The notes under the pieces: model-generated
Seen by the model: the letters and a program-made list of their open reading frames with translations, nothing else
Databases searched by the model: none
What the model was told of the DNA's origin: nothing
Translations under genes and position numbers: made by a program
Source: Seriola aureovittata
Taxonomy: Eukaryota; Chordata; Actinopteri; Carangiformes; Carangidae
Direction: 5' to 3'
DNA length: 64,000 nucleotides
NCBI RefSeq assembly: GCF_021018895.1
Contig: NC_079381.1
Span: 16,326,501-16,390,500, forward strand
Shown here: positions 10,430-23,495 of the stretch, one piece after another
Numbering within the stretch: position 1 is the stretch's first letter
How the letters are laid out: each line of letters begins with the position of its first letter

Positions 10430-12759
10430 TACACCACAAATAATTGACTCAGCAGTTCTGGCGGTGGGCCAGAATTTCTTATTCTATTAATTTCCTGTCA
10501 CTTCGCCCATGCTTGCAACTTACCTCAGAAAAATGACTAATTTTTTAAAAATTAAATTGACACATAATTTACCCAACATGACATACAGGAAGGAGTACGC
10601 CAGCAAACATTAGGGGCCCAGAAAAAATATATTATATATATTATATGTATTATATATAAGTATATATTTATACATTTAAGATTTCAAACCCTCATTTTGA
10701 TGCAAGACATTACACAAACACTTCATGGCCTCACAGCGTCAGAGCCCCATTCATTGTTATAGACCAACATCACACATTTCTAACTTTAGGAAACCGTGCC
10801 ACATGTTCACAAATATTGACCAAACTGTTTGGGGGTACAGGAATAACAAATGAATCCTTAAAAAGGGATGGGTTTGCCTTTAAATAGAAAAGCCATGATT
10901 TTGTATAGTTTTCCATTCTCAAAGCAGACAAACAAACAGACTAACATTCTAGATATTGAAGCACCTCTGTAAGTTTTGAAGCCTGGAAAACGATAACTGG
11001 AAAATGAAAATGTATTTCCATGATAGCATTGTAATTTTTCACATGTATGTGTTATTTGAGTAATGACTCAATGACAAAGTAGTAGCAGCTGCATAACGTC
11101 ATAAACCAATTTGCGTTTTAATTTTCACACACTTGTGGGGGTGTTGTATTGATAAGTTGTTTGGTATTTGATTTTCAAAGAGTAACCCTGCCCTACAGTG
11201 GATAATATTCAAATGCAATAAGCAATTTCTGCCACTAGGGGTCTCTCAATCGAAACAATAACAAAAAGTGGAATTTAGTGACATAGTGACAACAATCATA
11301 CAGTGGGCATCAGCTGTGTGATTTATATACATTGATAAATTGAGATGTGCATTTTAGAGTTGCTTTATAAAATGCTAATGAAGCTCCATTAGAAACGTAC
11401 TTAACTTGCCAGAATTCTCTACAAAGTAAACATGGATCTGTTAAAACTCAGATGAGGGTAAGCAGATCTATATTAGGGCTATTTTGCCTTTTTTCCCTCA
11501 GTGAACTAATATAATACCAACCTTAGCCTCCTCTCAGGACATCTTACTGTGATGAATCTTGATGAATCAGCGGAAGATTGTCTGTATCTACATCTTGGAG
11601 GTTCTTTTAATATTGGAGAAAGAAAACAGAGTCAGATACAGTGCCTCTTATTTCCCACTAGAGGTCAGGGCAAAGAAACAGACAAGTACTTTCCAGAACT
11701 GTATGAAGCACAGCCATTTAAACTAGCACTTATAGTCATGAAAAGGCTTTTGTGAGAGAATGAGTTGAGTGTTGAAACTAAATGCTGAGAAAAAAAACTA
11801 CATGGCTGTGAATGATCTGGCTGTAAAAATATGATTGATACAGCTATAAGATATGAAATCTACAAGTTCAATATGATCAGACTCAGCGGCATTGTTTAAT
11901 CATGTATTGATCCATTAATCCATCTCTTTAAACCACACTACTGTACAGGGTTAATTGAAATATTTAAATATATTTGTGTGATGTGCACATTATGTGAAGG
12001 GAAAACATGACTTATCATGTTCTCCGAGTTGTGTAATTTCTCCATTGTATCAGTCAAATTAATTAACTTTGTAACTGAAAACAATCACATGTAGCTCACG
12101 TATGATCTATTCTGATTAGCCTGAACCTTTTTTCTTTTCTTTTCCCCCAAAAAGATTACTGCTCACCTTTTAACAGTGATTTTTGTAACTTTTGTTGCTG
12201 AGTTTATGCTGAAAACTAAAGAGTGGACTGAATAATTAGTGATATTTTAGTTGACTCTGTGACACATTTAGCATAGCAAATATGTCTCATCCATCATAAC
12301 TCCCTCTCTATCTCTCTCTCCCTCATCCTCAAACAGTCTACCTGCACTAGCTGTGTGTTATCAGTGATTATTAATGACCAATATGTATTTCATATCACAC
12401 TCGTGATCACACAAAAGCAGAGGTGACCTCAGTGGGGATTTCAGCTTTTGAGCAACCAAATGTCACAGTGAATACCTCCTGGTATTTGTTTCCCACTGTG
12501 GGTGTGAGCAGTATTCAGAAGTATATAAATAGTGCTTTCAGAGTATCTACTAGTAAATGTACTACTAAAATACTTTGCAGAAGAAGCACTAGTTTTATGA
12601 AAAATACAAAGTTGCATGAATTCACAGGATTTTTTAAACTTAGAATCTTAAGGCAGAAAACTTAAAAAGCATACTTACTAGTAGAATCCTGAAGATTTTA
12701 TTGTTGGTAACTAGGAGTGGTATATATATTTATCTCCAAATCCTAACCATCTCAACAAC
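10430..12759. other. Intergenic; probable repeat relic at about 11120-11300
   Basis: AT-rich sequence without a gene. A segment at 11120-11300 including TTCTGCCACTAGGGGTCTCT resembles interspersed repeats of fish, but no boundaries are visible. A (TA)-rich patch lies at 10625-10675. Confidence 0.4.
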
Positions 12760-12935
12760 ATGCCAAACCCTTACCCTTATTTTAACCTCAAAACAAAGTC
12801 TTCACCTAATGCTACACCATGAAGAAGTGAGATCCAACCTAAATCTCCTCACTTTCCAAAAATGTCATCACAATCAAGGTTTAAATATCAGATTGATCCT
12901 CACAAAGAGGGATAAGAGTACACACACACACACTT
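12760..12935. repeat. Diverged copy of family D repeat
   Basis: Shares CAAACCCTTACCC, AACCTCAAAACAAAGTCTT and, near its end, TCCTCACAAAGAGGGATAAGAGTACACACAC with the repeat at 6745-6990. Heavily diverged. Confidence 0.4.
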
Positions 12936-13698
12936 GGTAGTTTTATGGTAATAATACTCCCAGACAAGAGCGAAGTTCAACATTTAGTGTCTTTATAAAA
13001 CAGATTTGCAAAATATAGCCAAGGCTCATTCATTTAAATACGCATAAATAGCAAGAAAATACTTTCCCATTTCAATTCAAATAATTTTTGAACTTCTTTA
13101 TACACAAATCAGAAATTAACATTATATGAAAAACGGGCCTTAAACCCTTTTGATTTGTTGCAGCAGAAAAAACACAAGCATACTGTATAGCTAAAGCGGC
13201 AGTTTGATTAGTCAGAAATATACATCCTCTGAAGACACATACTCATAAACATTAAAACAAAGTCTTATTCAAGTCTGTGAAATATCAAAGTACACATCTT
13301 TGGATGGATGCCTCAAAGTCTTTTAAGAACAATATATATATATATATATATTTTACATCATCAGCAATGCGACCGTAATTAACACCACCATGGCCAAAAG
13401 TTTGTGTCTATGTACAATAGTGCAGACAAGGAACTTAAATCAGAACAAGGCAGTGGAAGGATAATAACATGGTATCAAATATCCTGATTTGTTAGACTTC
13501 AAGTGGGTTTCCTTTGTTTTGGAATATGATTAAATAACCATGTTGGAATCAAATGTACTTGCAGGACATGTGCCAGACTACACGCTGCTGTAATCAAATC
13601 ATTTTTAATGCTTTTTCAACAACACTGATCCCTTCTTAACACCTAGACACAGCTATCCAAAAATAAAAGTCACTGGGAATTGTTTGGACAAAGGCTTA
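12936..13698. other. Downstream flank of zbtb7c, possibly extended 3' UTR
   Basis: No ORF. It contains a (TA)n tract at 13330-13352. A further AATAAA on the minus strand at 12702-12697 would allow a longer alternative 3' UTR. Confidence 0.35.
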
Positions 13699-13728
13699 TT
13701 TATTGAATAAAATGTTATTTTATTTATT
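13699..13728 (-). terminator. Cluster of three poly(A) signals (AATAAA) for zbtb7c
   Basis: TTTATT on the plus strand at 13723-13728, 13719-13724 and 13699-13704 reads as AATAAA on the minus strand. It lies about 630-660 nt downstream of the zbtb7c stop codon, and a TGTGTCTAGGTGTT stretch beyond it could serve as the GU-rich element. A 3' UTR of about 0.65 kb is reasonable. Inferred from motifs only. Confidence 0.5.
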
Positions 13729-14356
13729 TACGTCTACTCCACTTCCCTACTTCATTACGAAAGGGAAATATTTCATTTATATATTAAAAACCTTTTTCTA
13801 CATTATATGTTTGAATATGTTTGCACATGTAATCTTTTGTTTGACATTTACCATCACCAATTCATATTACAACAGATTCTGCTCTTGGTGTAGCATTACA
13901 TTTTCTTGCATGTGAATACTTTCACTATAAAAGCCTCATCTTATCTTGCTTCAGAGGACATTGTAGAAATGTGGTAGTTTTTGAATTGATTGCCTCTCGG
14001 TTTAGGCAACCTTGTAGATAAATAATGCAAATAAGATAAGTTTCCTGATATGTTCTCCTCATTGGCGGTGTCAAACTTTTTCGCTCTTTTTAAATGCTAT
14101 GAAAGTATTTGTAAACATCCACAGGGCTGAAACAATTATTTAGCATGACATCTGTGAAATTATTTAAATTTCCAAAAAATAAAAATAAAAAAAGTCTTTG
14201 TTACCACTGCCACATCAGCAGGCTTCAAAAGGTTTACTGATCTCACTCTTTCACTTCTTTTTTTTATAAAGGTGCTTTAGCTTCCTGGAGCAGAACAGAC
14301 ACAGAGATTAAAGAGATATTCTTTCTTGTCTTTTGTCTTCCTTTACAGACCGGAGT
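13729..14356 (-). other. zbtb7c: Probable 3' UTR of zbtb7c
   Basis: Sequence between the TGA stop (14359-14357) and the first poly(A) signal. AT-rich, with no other ORF in the gene's orientation. Confidence 0.5.
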
Positions 14357-14978
14357 TCATTTGGCCGGCTCAGAGATGGGTGGAGCGCGCTCCAGTCTCA
14401 TGGTCCAGGGGTCAGAGGTCGCGGCATAAAATGGAGAGCGGGTAAGCACTTCTTCTCCAGCCAGAGCAAAGGCAAACACTCCCCTCTGCCTCCCTTCTCC
14501 TGTCTTCTCCTCCTCTGCGCGTTGCTTCCCCTCTGCTCGCCGTTCCTCCCTGCTCTCCCTGCCTGCACCATCCACACTCTTAAATCCCAGACCTCTATTG
14601 CTGAGGCCGAGCATCTCCCCAAGTCCGTGACTCTTGACTCCCTGGTACGCAGGGCTTAACCCGTTCTCCTCAAACCTGTTGGTGGCAGCAGTGGGGGGGC
14701 ACAGGAAGTTGCTGGTGGGTGTGGACCGCCAGGCAGCTGGCTTTCGTCCTCGCCGGGGGCGGGAGATTCGGCAGCTCTGCCTCTTGATGTGTCGATGTAG
14801 GTGGTCAGACCGTGTGAAACTTTTGTAGCAGTGCTCGCACTGGTATGGACGGACGCCCGTGTGGATTCGCAGGTGGTTCTTCAGGTCATAGTTGTGGACA
14901 AACTTGGAGTTGCAGTGGAGGCAGATGTACGGGCGCTCACCCGTGTGCTTCCTCATGTGGATCTTGAGTTTGTCTTGT
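14357..14978 (-). other. zbtb7c: zbtb7c coding exon 3
   Basis: Follows the acceptor CTTTTCTCAG (AG at 14980-14979). It completes the split Arg codon, then encodes the rest of finger 2 ([11 protein letters not shown]), fingers 3 and 4, the basic RGRKP segment and the C-terminus to TGA at 14359-14357. Confidence 0.93.
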
Positions 14979-16966
14979 CTGAGAAAAGATCAAAGCCACA
15001 TGTGTTCATACAATATCTTGTGGGTTGAAAAGTTAACACATAAATTACATTTCCCTTTTTAGATCTTGTGTCGTATGAGTGACTGAGTTTAAAAGCCAGT
15101 ATTTAAAGATAATTTGTTCTAGTATGATGTATTAGTTTCTTCACTGACAACACTGACAAAGTTCAGCTTTAAAATACAGGTGGAAAATATGCCAAAGAAG
15201 AAGGATGTAGGTGAGTGAGATATCACTAATGCAAAGAAACCAGCGGAGGGGGCTTTCCACTTTCAGCTCTTTGATATTCAGATGAGGTGAAAACAGATTA
15301 ACCTCAGTCAAAAGAGCATGGGGTACTTTTCCGTTAACTGTGCTGTTTTACATAACCTTCGTCGTCAAAACAACCAGGAACATTAAGATCTAAACATGAT
15401 CTCTATGTGGTTTGTTAATATGAAGTTCTTGTAGTGAAGAACTGATAATGTGATTAGATGTACTGCTTCACATACCTGGTGAATCGTACTTCACAGATAG
15501 TGCACATGTACGGTTTCTCCCCTGTATGCGTCCTCATGTGTCGAGGCAGTTTCCCAGCTCCTTGGATGACCTTGTTGCAGATAGGACACTGCTGTGACGC
15601 TTTGGGCTTCATCTTCCTCTCCTCCTCCAGCTGCCAGGGAGGGAACAGCGCCCCGAGGTGGGAAGCGGAGCTCAAGAAGCTCAGGTACGACCGGAAGTCA
15701 GCTTCGTCCTTAATCTGACCCAGAGCGTGACCTTCTGACGGCACTGAACCAGCGTTCATGGTGCTGCCAAGACCCGAGCTGACAAACTCTTTCAGGAAGT
15801 CACCGTGGAGCAGACTGGGTGGGACTTCCTCTTTCATCTCCTCCTTTATGATCTCTCTTTTCACAGCTAGATCAAGGGGCCTGGAGGCCTCAAGTGGGGC
15901 AGAGGTTGAGAAGGCGTGAGGGAGCCTGGTTTGCGGTGAGACTCCTGCATGGGGATGCTGATGGTGGCTGGGATCCAGGAGCTGCTGGGTGAAGGCCGGG
16001 AACTCAGCAGCCCACATGGAGGGGTAGAAACCTGGGAGGAGAGGAGAAAAGTTGGTCCTCCGATCCAGTGTTGACATACGGGGATACAGCCCTTCCTGGA
16101 GGAGAGACTCGATGGAGAAATCCTTCAGAGCTCGACTCTCCATACTCTCCTGCCGCATAAAGACAGCATCATGAGCCTTTCAAGCTTAGGAACAATCAAG
16201 ACAAGATTACTTACAAAATGTCCAGTGAACTCACCTGTTTTCCTCTCATGTTGTCTGGAGACTGTGACTGGGACGACTCCCTGCGCAGGTCAAACTGCTG
16301 ATGGAATGTGGAGGTGCTCGGAGGCGGCAAATCGTCCGTCCCCGAAGGCGTCTGCTCCCCCCTGCTCTCCGATGACTGCAGTGACCTCTCGCTGACGTTG
16401 TCCTCCTCTTCTTCCTGCTCATCCTTCCTCGACCCTGCGTCCTCCTCTTCATCCTCCTCCTCCTCTTCCTCCTCCTCGTCTTCCTCCGCATCCTCCTCTT
16501 CCTCCTCGTCCTCTTCTCCCTCCACCACTCGCCTTCCCCCGCCTCCGCCGCCTCCACCCCCGCTGTCCATGATCTCCAGGCAAACGTTGATGATGCAGGG
16601 AATCTCCAACATCTGAGCCGCATTCAGGATCTCTTTAACGTTGGACGCCGTCACCGTCAGAGTAGAAGTGTAGGCAAACTCCAGGATGGCTGTGAGACAC
16701 TCCGGCGCCACAAAGTCGATTTCGTACACGGCCGCTGTGGGATGGTGATCTCTGGCATCAGTGGTGGCCACTGTGAACAGTTTCTTGAAGTACTGGCTGC
16801 AGGCGGCCAGAACGGAGCGGTGGGTGCGGTACTCCTGGTCACGGACGATGAGGATGACATCGCAGAGCAGCCCGTCACGACGCTGCTCGTTGAGGCTGCA
16901 GAGGACATCGCTGCTGTGATTCGGGAAAGGGATTCCAATCAGGTCCTCCTCTCTGTGATGAACCAT
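14357..16966 (-). CDS. zbtb7c: Zinc finger and BTB domain-containing protein 7C (Kr-pok), three coding exons, 675 residues
   Basis: The CDS is the minus-strand join of 16966-16235, 16149-15476 and 14978-14357. All junctions have GT/AG ends and keep frame (2028 nt including TGA). Residues about 24-131 are a BTB/POZ domain ([26 protein letters not shown]). Residues 136-144 are nine glycines, and about 149-189 is an acidic Glu/Asp tract. The linker has [16 protein letters not shown], typical of ZBTB7C. Four zinc fingers follow: C432/C435/H448/H452, C460/C463/H476/H480, C488/C491/H504/H508, and a C2HC finger C516/C519/H532/C538. Next come a basic [11 protein letters not shown] segment and a family-like C-terminus (FALA...DPW). 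The human protein is about 619 residues. ZBTB7 proteins are nuclear DNA-binding factors, mostly repressors, that dimerise by BTB. The opening GIPFPNHSS...[16 protein letters not shown] and the acidic tract favour 7C over 7A or 7B. The start ATG is followed by the family N-terminus. Confidence 0.95.
14979..15475 (-). other. zbtb7c: zbtb7c intron between coding exons 2 and 3 (497 nt)
   Basis: Donor AG|GTATGT at 15476/15475 and acceptor TTCTCAG at 14979. It splits zinc finger 2 within the Arg codon of VRFTR|QDKLK, phase 2. No other feature seen inside. Confidence 0.92.
15476..16149 (-). other. zbtb7c: zbtb7c coding exon 2
   Basis: Starts E-S-M-E-S-R after the acceptor ATGCGGCAG. Encodes the linker with [36 protein letters not shown] (a PLDL-type motif resembling CtBP-binding sites), [19 protein letters not shown], finger 1 and the first half of finger 2. 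Confidence 0.92.
16150..16234 (-). other. zbtb7c: 85-nt mini-intron in zbtb7c between acidic tract and linker
   Basis: Donor AAACAG|GTGAGT at 16235/16234 and acceptor GCGGCAG at 16150. Reading through would hit a stop seven codons after the donor, so splicing is required. The phase is 0. The length is near the minimum for vertebrate introns. Confidence 0.88.
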
Positions 16967-16993
16967 TCTCCTCTCTCCGTCACTGTTGGTTAT
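16235..16993 (-). other. zbtb7c: zbtb7c coding exon 1 with 27 nt of 5' UTR
   Basis: A likely acceptor CCCATCTAG (AG at 16995-16994) precedes 16993, followed by 27 nt of leader and the ATG at 16966-16964. It encodes the BTB domain, the Gly tract and the acidic tract (244 codons). The acceptor means that further 5' noncoding exon(s) lie at higher coordinates on the minus strand. Confidence 0.85.
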
Positions 16994-18628
16994 CTAGATG
17001 GGAGACAGTAGCATTGAACTGTTTAATGGCACTTGAATCACACTTGAAAGGTCAAACTGAAAAAAAATAGTTTTGTGGAACCCACGTTTTCCTCTCCAAA
17101 ACTCCATTAATCCTCAATCGTTTTATTTGCGCTTTTAAGTTCTGCCTCAGTTTGTGCCTTTGATGCATTGCGTCATTGAATCACAGAGCTAAGCATCTGT
17201 TTTTCTAAAAGATAAACCGTCTGGTAATGTTTCAAAAACCCACAAGGTTGTTCAACATTTAGAAGACATTTTGAGAATCCTTAAACTCTTGAAGGTCTGT
17301 CTGGACCAAAAAATATTGAGTCTGGCACACAACAAGGAAGATCTTTGAACACATATCCTGAGATGTGATTACAAATCCTCCCCCCTCAAAAAAATAGAGA
17401 GGGGTTGAGACATACCTCTGCTCATTTTGTACAACACACAAAAAAAATATGAAGCCGCTTTAATGTATGAAATTATAAAATCATTCAAAATAACATATCT
17501 GATAATAAAACTTTAGAATTTTTTTACACTTAAATGAAGCATGCATTGTGAGACATGCAACTCGGGGTGATGTTAATCAGTGATTGATCTGAACATGCAC
17601 TGTTTGCATGTTAAGGCCAATAACAAAACAGGATCTGAGTTAGTGATTTAAAGAGTGCACTGAGAGCGACAAGTGGCCCACGGCTCGGCTCACACCTGCA
17701 CCTCAGCTTGAAATGGAGTGTCACTGACAACAATCACCATCCATTCATCAGATGAAGGGATTTTCAAAAAGCGTTGATATTTGAATAGTGGGGAGGCTCT
17801 TAACCCAAGCTGATATTGTTAACACAGTGAGTGACAGTCTAGCTTTATGAAATATACTGTAGGCATGCTTGTTTGTGTGCCATCTGTGCAGCAAACAACA
17901 AGTGGTAAATACAGCATGTCTCATTTTGAGCAAACATCGCATTGGTAATATTTATTCTTGAATGTGTTATCGCGATTTCTTGAAGGAGCGTGTTGCAACT
18001 GTGCAAGTTAGGGAAACCCATCATCTTGATAATACGGTGTCTGGCTTTTTTTTTTTCCTATTTGACACTCAAACAAGCAATGAGGTTGTGATGATAGATG
18101 CGTGAGAGATTCTGTGATGTTGGTAATGTCCACCACCACCCCCCCACCACCCCCACCCTTGTCTTCTTCCACCAGATATGAGCACAAAGCAAGCTGATAC
18201 CTTCATTTCAACACAGTGTGTGATTTGGATGTGGTGAGAAATGAAGAAAACAACAAAGGAGGTCAGATTGTACTCTAGATGCCGTATCCTGTCAGAATGC
18301 TTAGTTTGCAGTCACCTCGCTCATTTGTGTCACAGCACAGTGACGGCAGATACCGTATGAATGTACAGACAAAACTGTTCTCTGCCTTAAAATCTCCGTC
18401 CCACAGCTGCCTGAGTTCCTACCTGTTGATTCACTCTGCTGTTGTTTACAGTTACAGTGATAAAACTTCCTCTGGCAGAGTGCTCATTCATTCACTTCTA
18501 TGAATAGAGCTTAAACTTAGCCGTCCACACTTGGTGGTCACTGGAGGCATGTGTAGATAAATACTTTGAAGCGGCCCCGCTCACCACAGCTGCATTGTTG
18601 ACTGGCTCTAAATGGGCTAGGGCTGAAG

Positions 18629-18629
<1 letters not shown>
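16994..18629 (-). other. Probable 5' noncoding intron of zbtb7c
   Basis: Immediately upstream of the first coding exon on the minus strand. No ORF of note. Contains a short CCACC-rich patch near 18130-18155. No splice-flanked exon is obvious. Confidence 0.5.
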
Positions 18630-20382
<1,753 letters not shown>

Positions 20383-20430
20383 ACCACCACCACCGCCGCC
20401 GCCGCCACCTCCTCCTCCTCCTCCTAATCA

Positions 20431-20462
<32 letters not shown>

Positions 20463-20466
20463 CCCC
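20383..20466. repeat. (CCN)n trinucleotide tract (ACC/CCG/CCT)
   Basis: Runs of ACC, then GCC, then TCC triplets, interrupted once by TAATCATT. Arg/Trp/Ser-rich ORFs across it are artefacts. Confidence 0.93.
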
Positions 20467-20749
20467 TCACAGTCCCTGTTGCAGCTGTATCATCATTATG
20501 GCCAGAGTGGAGCGACAAACTTGTCCCCAGCCCTGACCGCTCAGGCCACAAATCAGCAGCTAATGTCCATCTCAACCCTTGTCACAGGCAGACACTCATT
20601 TGGCCTATAAGCTACACCCAAACACCCAAAGCCTAGTTTATCCCTGTCAGGCCATTGCATCCACCTGACCCACATGCTAAATCACCGGCAGCCAAAGTTT
20701 GCCCCTGTCACCAACTGCCCATAGCAAACACCTGCTAAACAACTGTCAC

Positions 20750-22780
20750 AGATGGACAATTGCATGGCCAATAATTTGTAGTATTGACAGACAGAATTCA
20801 CCCCCTTATTAGGAGAAGGCATTCGTTTGACCTACTGTGTAAGGTAGTCCATTATCACCAGTAATACACCAGTGCACCTGTTTTGCGAGGAGACTTTTCC
20901 TTGGTTGATGATTTAAGTGCCAATTGTTCGGAGCCTATGAGGCCACATACGGACAGGTTTTAAATTTTATCTAAATTGCTGTCAATTACAGCAGATGAGC
21001 AGCATACAATGCCAATTACACAACATGGGTGGTGTATTTATCTTATACAGTGTCGGGGCCAAATTTCCGCATTTAACTGCACAAGTTTCGCTTGAAAGTT
21101 GAGTGTTACTTTATAAAATTTATATGAAATTTACACAGTTTTTGGCATGACTGGTACCACATTTACACTTTCACAGAACAAATGGCGATTAACGAAATTA
21201 GTGAGATGCTGTACATATTATTAATTTAAGTATAGACTGACTTATTAAAAAATATATAATTTTTGATGGAAAATCGGCCTGCGAGTTCAACAAATTTCCT
21301 AATATCCAGCAACATAAACCACATTATTCTTGTTCAAATGTTTCAGCAGGTTAAACTATAAAATCACTATTGTATTTCATTATTTGTCAGAGCAAAAGAT
21401 CAGCAATTTATGCCTGTAATTGACACTTAATTGTTATTCATTAGAAGTGCGATAGAATGAAATAGTTTGAAATAAACACCCGATCTGGCTTTAAGAGGTC
21501 TGGAGGCCAATTGAATTCACTCAGCTCCTTAAAGAGCCTGTTTGCACTAGGTGTCATCTCTCGAGCCTTCAGGGGGGCCCACAGCTACACGCCATTATCT
21601 CTCTCACCCCCAAAGTAAACGAAAGTTTATGGTTTGCTGCTGAATATCGGTTGTGTGATTAAGAATGTCACTTCTAGATTATTCACCATGAAAGGAAGGA
21701 CAGTTTATTTTCACATTATGCTTTCTGTGTCTTTGTTTAATTTCAATTTAGACCCCGTAATGAACAAGAGATGGTTGTATTCAATAGCTCAAGCGAGGAT
21801 GAAACGATATTTTATTTTTTTCATGCAGGGATGTTATTACAGTTTAGCCTTGGGTAAAAATGTAATGTCCTTTATTTGTATTTTTTGACACTCACAAATG
21901 TGGCCCAGAAAAACAGGTTCAGCTCATATAAACATTAACCCAAATTATTAAAACTAAAGCAAAGGCTCAAGAAAAAATATGTATTACACAGTGGCAGGTT
22001 TTTGTTAAAAACTGACTGGAACTAATGAGACATAATCAGAGTTAGAATAGGTGATTAAGCAAACATATCCTTGGTATGACATTGATCTACATTAAATTTC
22101 CTGTCACAGTTTGTGAGCCTGTTGAGTAGGTGTGTAACCACATGAACTCTTTTATGGTGGCTTATTCTCATACACCTGCAACAACATTTTTATATGCAAA
22201 ATAACTCTGATTTTTATTTCCCACATACACTGAATTGTGTTCTGCATTTTTAGGTGCCGATTTTCATTTTTCTGCTCATTATTTGAGTAAAGAATTTAGT
22301 GCGCACAAACAAACCTTCACACCTGAATGAAAAACAACAGCTGGTAAACAGCTCTAATGGCATTACTGGCCGTTGCATTTTGTAACTACATGAGGTAAGA
22401 GGTCTATGAGCTGACTGGCTGTAAACAATAATTTGCAGCTCAGCGCGAAATCCATAACATGTTTTTTATTTTGGCCACACTCCCAAACATCTTCTTTAAC
22501 TTTATGAATAACCTGACTACTTATTTTGGATTTAAAGGAGCATGTCGTATAGATATGGAATATCTAAAAGTGAACTGTATAATTACTGCTGGAGACAAAA
22601 CACATACTTAAGTCCACTAAAACGTTTCAAAGACATGTTGTGATGCTATAAACACTCGGGCTATTTCCAGACTTTTATAGCACAATATTTACACTATAGC
22701 CTAAACAATTACACGAGTCATTAAGTGACTTTATTGAACTGTTTGCACCTTGTCAGGCCTTTATGATCTAGAGCAGAAGG
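20750..22780. promoter_or_regulatory. AT-rich unique block, candidate conserved noncoding region
   Basis: Roughly 2 kb without microsatellites, SINEs or known repeats, which is rare in this window. It is rich in homeodomain-type cores (for example GCAATTTA, ATTAATTTAAG near 21222, CCAATTGAATTC near 21508, GTCAATTAC near 20982). Its position in the probable 5' intron of zbtb7c would suit an enhancer. This is a hypothesis from composition only. Confidence 0.3.
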
Positions 22781-22852
22781 CTGCAACACTCATATAAACT
22801 CTAAGTGATGCACGTGTGCACACTGTAGCATAACGCACAAGTGGAAGCTTGT

Positions 22853-22878
22853 TCACACACACACACACACACACACAC
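22853..22878. repeat. (CA)n microsatellite, short
   Basis: About 12 CA units. Confidence 0.95.
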
Positions 22879-23146
22879 TCTACAACAATGTGACAAATTA
22901 TTACGGACATATACGCACAGATACACGCCCATTTGCACGTTCAAAAAGTCTGGCATCCACATAAATTCACACATGTCTTGATATGTTCTCCAGCATTCCA
23001 CAGCTCTCAGCTGCCTTTCACCTACCGTACCTGCAGTTTCTCGATTCCCCTCACGTGTCTTTGTATTTCCAGACTACTAAGAGGCTCTGTGGCTCCTCGC
23101 GTGACCTCTCAGCATTGCCCTCTTTATTTGAAACACAGCTGCCCCT

Positions 23147-23167
23147 CTTTTTTTTTTTTTTTTTTTT
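23147..23167. repeat. Poly(T) tract
   Basis: About 20 T, followed by CAGTC-type short repeats (23170-23205). Could be a retroposed A-tail on the minus strand, but no body is recognisable. Confidence 0.8.
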
Positions 23168-23424
23168 GCCAGTCTGTCAATCAGTCAGCCAGGCAGTCAG
23201 TCCATTCACAAGCTCCTCACACCGGCCACGGTTGCCCATTCACAAAAATTAAGAGGGAAAAAAAAACACCCAGGGAAGAATATCCAATGGAGAGAAGCAA
23301 AAGCGGCGCAACAGAGGAGAGCAGAGTGTGATTCTTGGGTCTGTCTGTGAAGCAGCGTGGCTAGTGTGGAGTTTAGAGTCAGGCTCACTGTTGTGTGTGG
23401 CTCATGTAGGACGAGCGAGAGAGT

Positions 23425-23495
23425 GAGAGGAAGGGAGGGAGGGCAGCAGCACTGCGCTGTGGAGATGTCGCACCACTAGTTTTTATAGCAGGGTG
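23425..23495 (-). promoter_or_regulatory. Minus-strand TATA promoter candidate, possibly upstream start of zbtb7c
   Basis: CTGCTATAAAAAC reads on the minus strand with TATAAAA at 23487-23481. A start is expected near 23455. The downstream leader is pyrimidine-rich (CTCCCTCCCTTCCTCTCACT type, 23400-23440), like many 5' UTRs. It lies about 6.5 kb upstream of the first coding exon of zbtb7c in the same orientation, and that exon needs an upstream noncoding exon. A first-exon donor could not be fixed. Confidence 0.35.

Noticed and set aside
14333..14659. Plus-strand ORF opposite zbtb7c exon 3
   Set aside because: It is the antisense shadow of the C-terminal coding exon and has no domain of its own.
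16308..16616. Plus-strand poly-Ser ORF
   Set aside because: Antisense translation of the Glu/Asp and Gly triplet tract of zbtb7c.
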